Position numbers and translations under genes: made by a program | Notes under the pieces: model-generated | What the model saw: only the letters and a program-made list of their open reading frames with translations | What the model was told of the DNA's origin: nothing | The model's database searches: none | NCBI RefSeq assembly: GCF_004342985.1 | Contig: NZ_SMBO01000003.1 | Coordinates: 372,001 to 436,000 of the forward strand | Direction of reading: 5' to 3' | DNA from: Novosphingobium sp. PhB57 | GTDB taxonomy: Bacteria > Pseudomonadota > Alphaproteobacteria > Sphingomonadales > Sphingomonadaceae | Length of the DNA: 64,000 nt | Shown: piece by piece, positions 42,243 to 50,102 of the stretch | Position numbering within the stretch: position 1 is the stretch's first letter | Layout: each line of letters starts with the position of its first letter

Positions 42243-43232
42243 TCAGTAGCTGATGTAGACGTTTTCGAGGACGTTCTCGGGCTGCGGCCGCGCCGCCGCG
42301 CGCGATGCCTTGACGGCATCCTCAATGGCCTGCAGGGCGTCCGCGTCCACCGCGTCGAGGTCCTCATCGGTAAGCAGCTTTGCGCCGGTCACCTTCTCGC
42401 GGAACTTGCGCAGGCAATCGCGCGTGGCGCGCAGGCGATCCAGTTCGCCCTCGCCGCGATAGCGCTGGGGATCGCCCTCGAAGTGGCCGAAGAAGCGCTC
42501 GGTATCGAACTCCACCGCCGCCGGGCCGTTGCCGGGCGTCCGCACGAATTCCAGCACTTCGCCAAATGTGTCGAAGACCGAGAAGAAGTCCGTTCCATCC
42601 GCCCGCCAGACTTTCATGCCGAAGGCCTCGGCGCGGCTGGCGATGTCCTGCGCGGTGCCCACGGCATAGGCATCGCCGGTGTGCTCGGAATAGTGATTGT
42701 TCTCGAAGACGAAGATCGCCGGCGCCTTGGTGACGACGGCCAGGTTCATCGCCTCGAACGTGGTGCCCTGGTTGCAGGCGCCGTCGCCGGAGAACGCGAT
42801 GGAGACGGCCAGCTTGCCATCGGCATCGGGCCCGTCGATCTTGTTCGAAAGCGCCGCGCCCACCGCGATCGGCGCGCCCGCGCCGACGATGCCGTTGGCG
42901 CCCAGCATGCCCTTGTCGATATCGGCGATGTGCATGGAGCCACCCTTGCCGTTGCAAAGACCCTCCTGGCTGCCCCAGATCTCCTTCATCATGCCCGTGA
43001 CGTCGCAGCCCTTGGCCAGGCAGTGGCCGTGGCCGCGGTGGGTGGAGACGATCTTGTCCCGTTCCGAAAGGTGCTCGCACACGCCCACCGCCACGGCTTC
43101 CTGCCCGCAGTAGAGGTGTGTGAAGCCCGCGATCTCTCCAGTCTGGATTTCCTCGTGAAGACGTTCCTCGAATTCGCGGATCAGCTTCATCTGCCGATAA
43201 GCGCGGGTCAGCGCCTCGCGGTTCAGTTGCAT
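42243..43232 (-). CDS. 2-oxoacid dehydrogenase E1 subunit alpha (acetoin-dehydrogenase-like)
   Basis: The 329-residue alpha subunit binds thiamine diphosphate through GDGACNQGTTFEAMNLA...ENN (about 157-187). HRGHGHCLAKG and GSMHIAD are further family signatures. The start MQLNREALTRAYRQM is behind GAGAGGAAG, so it is preferred over the upstream ATG. Proteins with the GGKGGSMHIADIDKGMLGANGIVGAG pattern act on acetoin, pyruvate or branched-chain oxo acids. Since the operon also encodes acyl-CoA dehydrogenases and a thiolase, a branched-chain or unusual 2-oxo acid is possible. It lies 47 bases after the preceding ACAD gene. Confidence 0.93.
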   Translation of the reverse strand: MQLNREALTRAYRQMKLIREFEERLHEEIQTGEIAGFTHLYCGQEAVAVGVCEHLSERDKIVSTHRGHGHCLAKGCDVTGMMKEIWGSQEGLCNGKGGSMHIADIDKGMLGANGIVGAGAPIAVGAALSNKIDGPDADGKLAVSIAFSGDGACNQGTTFEAMNLAVVTKAPAIFVFENNHYSEHTGDAYAVGTAQDIASRAEAFGMKVWRADGTDFFSVFDTFGEVLEFVRTPGNGPAAVEFDTERFFGHFEGDPQRYRGEGELDRLRATRDCLRKFREKVTGAKLLTDEDLDAVDADALQAIEDAVKASRAAARPQPENVLENVYISY

Positions 43233-43279
43233 GCCAGCTTCCTCTCCCGTTGTCGTCCGCATCGCTTCACGGTTCCTTT

Positions 43280-44488
43280 TCAAAGACCAAGCACGGACTT
43301 GGCGATGATGGTGCTCTGCACCTCGTTTGTCCCGCCGAAAATCGTCCAGGCCCGGCTGTTGAGATAGCGCGCGGCAGCCACTTGTGCGGCGCGAGAATGG
43401 AGCGGCTCCGGCGCATTATCGCCATAGAGCGGGCGCGACATTTCCAGCTGAAGCCCGGCGATCCCGAACAGGTCCACGGCCAGGAGGTCGATCTCCTGCC
43501 GCAGGTTGGAGGCCAGCAGCTTGGTCAGCGATGTCTGCGGCCCCGGCTTGCGGCCCTTGGCGATCTCCGAGATGATCTTCAGTTCGATCATCTCCAGCGC
43601 CTCCACGCCGAGCCGCGCTTTCGCCATCCGGCGCCGCCAGTCGGTGCTGTCTGCCAGAGCCCCGCCGCGCCCGTCGCTTTCATCTTTCGCGGCCGCCTCG
43701 ATCTGGGCGAGGTCGTAGCCGAGCTTGGGCGCATGGCACGATCCGCCGCGCTCGTTCTCCAGCAGGAACTTGGCGATAGTCCACCCCTCGCCCTCGGCGC
43801 CAACGAGATTCTCCACCGGCACCCGCACGTCTTCGAGGAAGACCTGGTTGACCTCATGATCGCCCGCCGTCGTCAGGATCGGCCGTACCGAGACGCCGGG
43901 GCTGGCGAGGTCGATCAGCAGGAACGAGATGCCCGCCTGCTTCTTCACCTCCGGATTGGTCCGCACCAAAGTGAACATGCCGTTGGCGTGGTGGGCATGA
44001 GTGGTCCAGATCTTCGATCCGTTGACGACGTAGTGATCGCCGTCTCTCACCGCGCGAGTCTTCAGGCTGGCAAGGTCCGACCCCGCGCCGGGCTCGGAAA
44101 AGCCCTGACACCAATAATCCTCGCCCGAAAGGATGCGCGGCAGGTAGCGGGCCTTCTGCGCCGCATTTCCGAACGTCCAGAGCACCGGGGCCAGCAGTTT
44201 GAGGCCCAGCACAGTCAGGTTCGGCGCGCCGGCGGCGGCGCATTCCTTTTCGAAGAGGTAGCGCTGAAGCGGCGTCCAGCCGGTGCCGCCATGCTCGACC
44301 GGCCACTGGTAGCCCAGCCAGCCCTTGGCATCGAGCACTGCATTCCAGGCCTGCCCGATCTCCGGCTCCACGAAGACCGATGGCGTGGCGGCGGCACCGG
44401 CCTTCACCGCATCGGGCAGGTTGTCGCGCAGGAATGCACGTACGTCCTGGCGGAAGGCTTCGTCGGCGGGGGAGAGTTCGATGTCCAT
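43280..44488 (-). CDS. Acyl-CoA dehydrogenase
   Basis: The 402-residue FAD enzyme has the ACAD domains in order: N-terminal helices with LGYQWPVEHGGTGW, central FSEPGAGSDLASLKTRAVRDGDHYVVNGSKIWTTHAHHA split over residues 130-170, and C-terminal FGGTNEVQSTIIAKSVLGL. The FGIAGLQLE region is like large FadE proteins for steroid or terpenoid side chains rather than short-chain fatty acids. It is the third gene of the operon, 5 bases after the thiolase stop. It probably desaturates the acyl-CoA that the thiolase/aldolase pair cleaves later. The substrate is not determinable. Confidence 0.93.
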   Translation of the reverse strand: MDIELSPADEAFRQDVRAFLRDNLPDAVKAGAAATPSVFVEPEIGQAWNAVLDAKGWLGYQWPVEHGGTGWTPLQRYLFEKECAAAGAPNLTVLGLKLLAPVLWTFGNAAQKARYLPRILSGEDYWCQGFSEPGAGSDLASLKTRAVRDGDHYVVNGSKIWTTHAHHANGMFTLVRTNPEVKKQAGISFLLIDLASPGVSVRPILTTAGDHEVNQVFLEDVRVPVENLVGAEGEGWTIAKFLLENERGGSCHAPKLGYDLAQIEAAAKDESDGRGGALADSTDWRRRMAKARLGVEALEMIELKIISEIAKGRKPGPQTSLTKLLASNLRQEIDLLAVDLFGIAGLQLEMSRPLYGDNAPEPLHSRAAQVAAARYLNSRAWTIFGGTNEVQSTIIAKSVLGL

Positions 44489-44493
44489 GCGTT

Positions 44494-45669
44494 CTATCGT
44501 TCCAGAATCGTCACTGCCGATACGCCCGGTGCCCCGTAGACGTGGCTGTAGGCCGTCTTCGGGCCGCTTCCTCGCTTGTGGCCCGGCACCTGACGGCCGC
44601 CACCGTCTCCGCGCAGTTGCACGACATTTTCATAAACCTGCCGCAGCCCCGAAGCGCCGATCGGTTCTCCGCAGGCCAGACAGCCGCCATCGGTGTTGAC
44701 CGGCAGCGCGCCGCCGATCTCGGTGCGGCCCTCGGAGAGCCAGCGCTCCTGATCGCCGTCAGCGCAGAAGCCGTTTTCGGCCATGTGCATGATCTCCGCC
44801 CCCGCCTCGGTATCCTGAAGCTGGGCGACGTCGATGTCGCCCGGTCCGATCCCGGCAAGGCGGAAGGCATCGGCGGAGGCGATGCGCGTGGCGGTGCCGC
44901 GCGGCATGCTATCGTCCGCCACTACGTCGACACTGGGCGCGAAAACCTCGAAACTGTGCGGCGGACGGGTGCGCATGGTGGCGGCCTTCAGGCGGACCAG
45001 CGGCTTGCCCAGTTCGCGCGCCTTCTTCTCGCTGGCGAGCACGAGCGCGACGCCGCCCTCCGCAGGCGAGCAGAACATGTACTTGGTATAGGGGTCCGAA
45101 ACGAGCGGCGCGGCGAGGATTTCCTCGATCGGCACCGGCTGGCGGCGCCAGGCATGCGGCGCATGCGTAGCGTTGCGAAAGGCCTTTTCCGCCACCCGCG
45201 CCAGCGTCTCGTTCGAGATGCCGAACATGTGCATGTAGCGCATGATCTTCGCCGCGAAGAACTGAGTGGTGACCATGTAGCCCGCCTCCCCGTACCAGTC
45301 CGGCAGGTTGTATTCGCTGGGCAGCGCATTGAAGGCGCCGCGCGGATGCTTGTCGAACCCGACCGCAAGGCCAAGCTCGAACTCGCCCGACTTGATCGCC
45401 ATCTGCGCCGAGAACAGCGCCGATCCGCCAGCCGCGCAGCCGTTGCGCACATTGATGAACTGAACGCCGGTGAGGCCCAGCCGGTCCACCATGGTATCCG
45501 GGTTTCCGGCGGCATCCGAACTGCCATAAGCGAACTGGATCTGCGGCCAGTCCACCCCGGCATCGGCCAGCGCCTGCCGCACGGCGAAGACGCCCTGGTC
45601 TAGCCCGGACAGGCCATCGGTGCGCCCGAACGGATGGATGCCGATGCCGACGATGCAGACGTCGCTCAT
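44494..45669 (-). CDS. Atypical thiolase-fold protein (SCP-x/lipid-transfer type)
   Basis: The 391-residue protein has a thiolase fold. The nucleophile position is kept as C78 in RNGCAAGGSALF. The motif that normally reads GHPxGATG is GEPIGASG, with Glu335 replacing the catalytic His, and the C-terminal CxG motif is absent (GAPGVSAVTIL). This subgroup is found with DUF35 OB-fold proteins, including the Ltp2-type retro-aldolases of steroid side-chain degradation. The DUF35 gene lies directly upstream with a 4-base ATGA overlap. So a carbon-carbon cleavage other than standard thiolysis is likely. It precedes the acyl-CoA dehydrogenase by 5 bases. Confidence 0.9.
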   Translation of the reverse strand: MSDVCIVGIGIHPFGRTDGLSGLDQGVFAVRQALADAGVDWPQIQFAYGSSDAAGNPDTMVDRLGLTGVQFINVRNGCAAGGSALFSAQMAIKSGEFELGLAVGFDKHPRGAFNALPSEYNLPDWYGEAGYMVTTQFFAAKIMRYMHMFGISNETLARVAEKAFRNATHAPHAWRRQPVPIEEILAAPLVSDPYTKYMFCSPAEGGVALVLASEKKARELGKPLVRLKAATMRTRPPHSFEVFAPSVDVVADDSMPRGTATRIASADAFRLAGIGPGDIDVAQLQDTEAGAEIMHMAENGFCADGDQERWLSEGRTEIGGALPVNTDGGCLACGEPIGASGLRQVYENVVQLRGDGGGRQVPGHKRGSGPKTAYSHVYGAPGVSAVTILER

Positions 45670-46064
45670 GCGCGGGTTCCTTCCATCGGCGCAAAGGCAG
45701 GAATGGCCAGCGGCTCGGCCGCCTCGGGATCGAGGGCCAGCGGCACGAGCCGCACCGGCATGCCGATCCGCACCGCGCCGAAATCCACGCCCACCAGCCG
45801 TGCCTCCACGATCACTTCGCCCGGCAGTTCGACATAGGCGACGATCCACGGCGCAAAGGCTTCCGGCCCGGCATAAGGCGGAGTCTTGGGGCGATAGCGC
45901 TGCACCGTATAGGACCAGAGCCTGCCCTCCCGCGCCAGCGGCACCGGATCGCAGCTATCTCCGGCGGGACAGGGAAACACCACCCGCCCCGTTGCCCGTT
46001 CGCGGCCGCCCAGCAGCCGGGGCGGCGTCTCGTCGGTAAACAGGCCTTCGGCAATGGCGCGCAT
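45666..46064 (-). CDS. DUF35 OB-fold protein, thiolase partner
   Basis: The 132-residue protein is the first gene of the nine-gene operon. The start MRAIAEGLFT is behind GGGGAGA and is preferred over an ATG four codons upstream. DUF35 proteins have a zinc ribbon and an OB fold and form complexes with thiolases or aldolases. Here the ribbon is degenerate: the usual CxxCG is GGRERATG, and only PCPAGDSC remains. The OB fold is clear (LWSYTVQRYRP, VAYVELPGEVIVEARLVGVD, VRIGMPVRLVPL). It overlaps the thiolase gene by 4 bases, as expected for a stoichiometric partner. Divergent from the GMC gene. Confidence 0.85.
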   Translation of the reverse strand: MRAIAEGLFTDETPPRLLGGRERATGRVVFPCPAGDSCDPVPLAREGRLWSYTVQRYRPKTPPYAGPEAFAPWIVAYVELPGEVIVEARLVGVDFGAVRIGMPVRLVPLALDPEAAEPLAIPAFAPMEGTRA

Positions 46065-46141
46065 CGTTCTCCCCATCTCTCGGCTTTCGAGTCCGTTGAT
46101 GTGAATGGTTTAAGCGCGCCCGCTCCCCCTTTGTGACTCAT

Positions 46142-46152
46142 CAAAACGCTAG
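46142..46152 (-). promoter_or_regulatory. CTAG-N2-TTTTG motif in the divergent catabolic promoter
   Basis: On the minus strand this reads CTAGCGTTTTG, matching CTAGTCTTTTG found twice at 48732-48757 in the promoter region beside the LuxR-type gene. It lies between the operon start (46064) and the GMC gene (46204). Confidence 0.4.
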
Positions 46153-46203
46153 GGTAGCCAATGTGCCAGTTCGTGCGACGCATTGAGGCGGGAGAACGAA
46201 CAG

Positions 46204-47838
46204 ATGGCAAAGGCCTGGGACTACATCATCGTCGGCGCCGGTTCGGCCGGATGCGTCATGGCGGAACGGCTGAGCGCCGACGGCCGGTCGCAAGTGCTGC
46301 TGCTGGAAGCAGGCGGCAGCAACGACAGTTTCTGGGTTACCTTGCCCAAGGGCGTGGCCAAGCTGGTAAAGAAGCCCGAGCACATGTGGGCCTATCCCGT
46401 CACCCAGCCGCGCGAGGAAGGCGCGAACGAGGACAGCGGCGGCGAGGTGTGGATCCGGGGCAAGGGCCTGGGCGGCTCTTCCTCGATCAACGGCATGATC
46501 TGGAGCCGCGGCGAACCGGCGGATTACGACGCCTGGGAAAGCGAGGCCGGTGCAAGCGGCTGGAACGGCGCAAGCATGACCGAGGCTTTCCTGGAACTGG
46601 AAGACCATGCCGCAGGCGCCTCCGCAATGCGCGGCAGCGGGGGTTTGGTCCATGTCGATCCGGCTTGCTACACGTATCCGCTGGCAGAGCGCATGATCGA
46701 ATCCGGCGAGGCGCTGGGACTCACGCGGGTGGACGACCTCAACGCGAAAACCGGCCCGCGCGTCGGCTATTACAGCCACAACATCCGAAACGGACGCCGC
46801 GAATCCTCTGCCCGCACGTATCTGGCAGCGGCGCGCGGACGGCCGAACCTGACCGTGGTGACAGGCGCGCTGGCCGAGCGGATCGTGTTCGACGGCACCC
46901 GCGCGGTGGGGCTGGATGCGGTCGTAAACGGCCGCCCCCAGCGCTTCGATTGTGCCGGGGAGATCGTGGTGAGCGCGGGGGCCATGGAAGGCCCGCTGCT
47001 GCTCCAGCGTTCGGGCATCGGCGACACCGAGCGGCTGCGGGCGGCGGGCATCGCCCCGCTCGTCCATTCACCCGACGTGGGCGAGCGGATGATCGAGCAT
47101 TTGTCGATCTCCATCCCGTTCCGGCTTGAGCACGGACGCGGCACCAACCGCAGCTTCTTCGGGGTGGGTGCGGGGCTGGCCATGCTGCGCTATCTGCTGC
47201 GCCATGACGGCGTGCTGGCGACCGGCCCCTTCGAAGTCGGCGCCTTCTGCAATGTCGCTCATCCCGACGGCCGCACCGACGCGCAGTTCTACCTTGGCGG
47301 CTACACTTTCAAGGTTGGCGACGACAAGGATCCGGTCCCGCTCGACAAGATCGACCCGCTCCCCGGCGTCACCATCTACGGCCAGCTGCTGCGCCTCACC
47401 AGCGAGAGCGCGGTGCGGGTTTCGGGGCCGAACTCCGCTGATCCGGCCGATATCCGCCACAACTTCCTGACGACCGAGCATGATCGCCGCTCCGCCGTCG
47501 CGCTGGTACGCAAGATGCGCGCCTTCATCGCCGAAGCGCCGCTGGGGCAGATGGTCGGCCCCGAACTCGTGCCCGGCGCAGAAGTGGAGAGCGACGGAGA
47601 GATCCTGTCTGCCTTCCGCCGCTTGTCCAGCTGCGGGCTCCATGCGATCCGCTCCTGCCGCATGGGCGACGACCCTGACGCCGTGGTCGATGCCCGCCTG
47701 CGGGTGAAAGGCGTGCGCGGCGTGCGGGTGGCGGACTGCTCGGTGATGCCCGGCCATGTCACGGGCAACACCAACGCTCCCGCCATGGCGCTGGGCCTTC
47801 GCGGCGCGAAGCTGATGCTGGAAGACAGGCTGCGGTAA
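46204..47838 (+). CDS. GMC-family FAD oxidoreductase (alcohol dehydrogenase type)
   Basis: The 544-residue flavoenzyme resembles choline, alcohol and polyethylene-glycol dehydrogenases. The FAD-binding motif is VGAGSAGCVMAERL (about 14-27). GMC signature 1 includes GKGLGGSSSINGMIWSRG, and signature 2 is SAGAMEGPLLLQRSGIG. The C-terminal active site has the His of GLHAIRSCRMG and the Asn of GNTNAPAMALGLRGA. The start is behind GGGAGAACG. It is divergent from the nine-gene operon, with a shared motif in between, so it probably makes the first oxidation of a hydroxylated substrate. Confidence 0.94.
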   Translation: MAKAWDYIIVGAGSAGCVMAERLSADGRSQVLLLEAGGSNDSFWVTLPKGVAKLVKKPEHMWAYPVTQPREEGANEDSGGEVWIRGKGLGGSSSINGMIWSRGEPADYDAWESEAGASGWNGASMTEAFLELEDHAAGASAMRGSGGLVHVDPACYTYPLAERMIESGEALGLTRVDDLNAKTGPRVGYYSHNIRNGRRESSARTYLAAARGRPNLTVVTGALAERIVFDGTRAVGLDAVVNGRPQRFDCAGEIVVSAGAMEGPLLLQRSGIGDTERLRAAGIAPLVHSPDVGERMIEHLSISIPFRLEHGRGTNRSFFGVGAGLAMLRYLLRHDGVLATGPFEVGAFCNVAHPDGRTDAQFYLGGYTFKVGDDKDPVPLDKIDPLPGVTIYGQLLRLTSESAVRVSGPNSADPADIRHNFLTTEHDRRSAVALVRKMRAFIAEAPLGQMVGPELVPGAEVESDGEILSAFRRLSSCGLHAIRSCRMGDDPDAVVDARLRVKGVRGVRVADCSVMPGHVTGNTNAPAMALGLRGAKLMLEDRLR

Positions 47839-47874
47839 AGCCCGTCGCCATGCGGGACGACGCGCCTTGCAACC

Positions 47875-48648
47875 TCAATTGTGCAGCGAAATATACCCGA
47901 GCTGCGCTGCCTTGAAGACCGTCTGGCTGCGGTTCACCGCATTCAGCTTGGTCGCCGCATTATGGATGTGGAACCGCACCGTCGCGCGGCTGCGCGACAT
48001 GATCATGCTGATCTCCAGATCGGTTTTGCCGATCGCCGCCCAGCGCAGACACTCCACCTCGCGCTTGGAAAGGCGCGAACCGGGCGGCAGAGCCTGGGTC
48101 GAACCCATCACCTGGACGTAAGTGGCGATGAACGTGCGCGCATAGAGGCCTAGCGCGTCGGACAGCCGCAGGAAGTCTTCGGAAAGATCGGTCCGGTCGC
48201 GGTCCAGCGGGTTGAAGCTCACCGCGCCGATCTGCCCGAACGGCAAGTGCACCGGCACCGCGATGCAGGCCCGCGTCATGGCGCGCTGCTCGAAATTGGC
48301 GATGTCGATGGACTGGAGGTAGGCGTTGGGTTCGCGCGTGCGGAAACCTTCGGCATTGGCCCAGAACGGCTGGCTTTCGAAGCGGCAGGCGGTGGTGAGC
48401 GGGGAATCGAGCGCGATGCGCGAATTGCGCCACCAGACCCTTTCATCGTCCGCCCAGCCGAACACCTCGATGGCCAGAACCTTGCCCTCGGCATCGACCG
48501 GCGTGCGCTTGTCGGCAATGTCGTGCGCGGGGGCGGCCCTGAAACCCAGGTCCATGGCGATGCGATGGAAGGCCTCCGCCGCCGGGCGGATCTCCGCCGG
48601 CGACGAGACGCGCACGGCGTCTATGTTTTCCTGTGACAACAGCGACAT
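47875..48648 (-). CDS. LuxR-family regulator with autoinducer-binding-like domain
   Basis: The 257-residue regulator has an N-terminal sensing domain (about 15-180). WWRNSRIALDSPLTTACRFESQPFW resembles the ligand pocket of acyl-homoserine-lactone receptors (aromatic residues, D-x-P, W). The C-terminal LuxR helix-turn-helix (about 193-250) is clear: LSKREVECLRWAAIGKTDLEISMIMSRSRATVRFHI. No LuxI synthase is nearby, so this is a LuxR solo that may sense a catabolic intermediate rather than a quorum signal. It lies between the GMC gene and a divergent ACAD gene, and probably controls both and the operon. Confidence 0.9.
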   Translation of the reverse strand: MSLLSQENIDAVRVSSPAEIRPAAEAFHRIAMDLGFRAAPAHDIADKRTPVDAEGKVLAIEVFGWADDERVWWRNSRIALDSPLTTACRFESQPFWANAEGFRTREPNAYLQSIDIANFEQRAMTRACIAVPVHLPFGQIGAVSFNPLDRDRTDLSEDFLRLSDALGLYARTFIATYVQVMGSTQALPPGSRLSKREVECLRWAAIGKTDLEISMIMSRSRATVRFHIHNAATKLNAVNRSQTVFKAAQLGYISLHN

Positions 48649-48731
48649 GTTTTTCCTCTCTTGCCGTGGAGCTTAACGCGCCCCGGCAGGGTGCACAATT
48701 GCTCGAAAGCCCAAATCCGGCCCGTTCGGGC

Positions 48732-48757
48732 CTAGTCTTTTGCACACTAGTCTTTTG
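48732..48757. promoter_or_regulatory. Direct repeat of CTAGTCTTTTG in the luxR/ACAD divergent region
   Basis: CTAGTCTTTTGC occurs at 48732-48743 and again at 48747-48758, a 15-base period. It lies between the divergent LuxR-type and acyl-CoA dehydrogenase genes, so it could be a regulator-binding site. Confidence 0.55.
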
Positions 48758-48815
48758 CCTAGCGGAGATGCTCCCACGGCTGGTGCTACATCCGTGTGAC
48801 AGACGGGAGAGCCAC

Positions 48816-49931
48816 GTGAATTTCGATCTCAGCGAAGACGAGGAAATGCTCAAGGCGCTCACGGAGCGCTTCGTCACCAATACGTACGACCATACTAGCC
48901 GTCGCACCTTCCTGGCCGAGCCGGGCGGCTTTTCCGGCAAGAACTGGGCATTGCTGGGCGAACTGGGCCTGATCGCCGCGCCCTTCCCCGAGGAACTGGG
49001 CGGGCTCAGCCTGGACGCCACCGGCATAGCCACGATTTTCGAGGCGCTGGGACGCGGCATGGTGGTGGAGCCGCTGGCCGAGGCTTCGGTGCTGGCGGGA
49101 CGCCTCTTCGCCCTGACCGCGCGCGAGAACCTGCGCGACGAATGGCTCGGCGACTTGCTCACCGGCGGCAGGCGCCTCGCCCTCGCCCATGCTGAAACCG
49201 GCATGCGGGGCGGAAGCGGCGCGATCGCGACCACGGCCACCCCGGAACAGGGCGGATACCGGCTGGACGGCGCCAAGCCCTATTCCATCGCCGGCGGCGG
49301 CGCGGACGGCTACATCGTCTCGGCGCGCCTTTCCGGCCAGGCCGGCGAAGAGGCCGAAGCCATGTTCCTCATCCCCGCCGACACGCCCGGCCTCCGCCGC
49401 CGCGATTGGCCATTGGCGGACGGCTCCATCGCCTCCGCGCTGGCGCTTGAGAGTGTGCATATACCGGAAAGCCACCGCCTCCAGGGCGGCACCGCGCAGA
49501 TCGAAGAGGTCCAGCAACTCGCGGATCTCGCTCGCTGCGCCGAGGCGCTCGGCATCATGGAGCGCATTTTCCACGATACCCTCGACTATGTCCGCACCCG
49601 CGACCAGTTCGGGGCCGCACTGGGCTCTTTCCAGGCGATCCAGCACCGCATGGTGGCGCAGTATGCTGCCATCGAGCAAAGCCGCGCCCTGCTGAACCTC
49701 GCGCTCGTGACCTGGGAGGGCGATCGCTTCGCCGAGGCGGTAAGCGGCGCGCGCGCGTTCATTTGCGAGGCAGCGCTCACTCTGGCGCATGAGATGGTGC
49801 AGTTCCATGGCGGCATGGGCGTGACCGACGAACTGGCGATCGGCGCGGGACACAAGCGGCTGCTGGTGCTCTCCCGGTGGCCGGAAGGGCCGCAAGCGGC
49901 GCTCGATCGTTACGCCCGCCTGCTGAACTGA
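48816..49931 (+). CDS. Acyl-CoA dehydrogenase
   Basis: The 371-residue FAD enzyme starts at a GTG with GGGAG six bases upstream (VNFDLSEDEEMLKALTERF). Usual segments include ELGLIAAPFPEELGGLSLD, GYRLDGAKPYSIAGGGADGYIVSA, MERIFHDTLDYVRTRDQFGAALGSFQAIQHRMVAQYAAIE and VQFHGGMGVTDELAIGAGHKRLL. The middle part is shorter than in classical ACADs, as in the FadE26-29-like subunits that form heteromers with a second ACAD. It is divergent from the LuxR-type gene and may complement the ACADs of the main operon. Confidence 0.92.
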   Translation: MNFDLSEDEEMLKALTERFVTNTYDHTSRRTFLAEPGGFSGKNWALLGELGLIAAPFPEELGGLSLDATGIATIFEALGRGMVVEPLAEASVLAGRLFALTARENLRDEWLGDLLTGGRRLALAHAETGMRGGSGAIATTATPEQGGYRLDGAKPYSIAGGGADGYIVSARLSGQAGEEAEAMFLIPADTPGLRRRDWPLADGSIASALALESVHIPESHRLQGGTAQIEEVQQLADLARCAEALGIMERIFHDTLDYVRTRDQFGAALGSFQAIQHRMVAQYAAIEQSRALLNLALVTWEGDRFAEAVSGARAFICEAALTLAHEMVQFHGGMGVTDELAIGAGHKRLLVLSRWPEGPQAALDRYARLLN

Positions 49932-50001
49932 GCGGGGCGGCACGCGCCGCAGGCGCGCAGGTCCTTCCTATCCCCTCTTCCTGCAATCGATCGCGCAATC
50001 G

Positions 50002-50016
50002 GAACGTATAGAGAAC
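50002..50016. promoter_or_regulatory. LexA (SOS) box, alphaproteobacterial type
   Basis: GAACGTATAGAGAAC is an exact GAAC-N7-GAAC, the reverse complement of the GTTC-N7-GTTC site bound by LexA in alphaproteobacteria. It lies 87 bases before the radical-SAM gene start. Confidence 0.72.
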
Positions 50017-50102
50017 ATTTTCATTGCATCCGCGGGAGCGATGAGCCAGTTTGCACCTTCACTGCCGCGCTGCCGATGGCGCGGAAAGCAAGGTCCCGCG
50101 AA

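Noticed and set aside
46204..47838. Specific polyethylene-glycol dehydrogenase (PegA)
   Set aside because: GMC motifs are present, but none of the other peg genes are nearby, and GMC subfamilies cannot be separated by eye.
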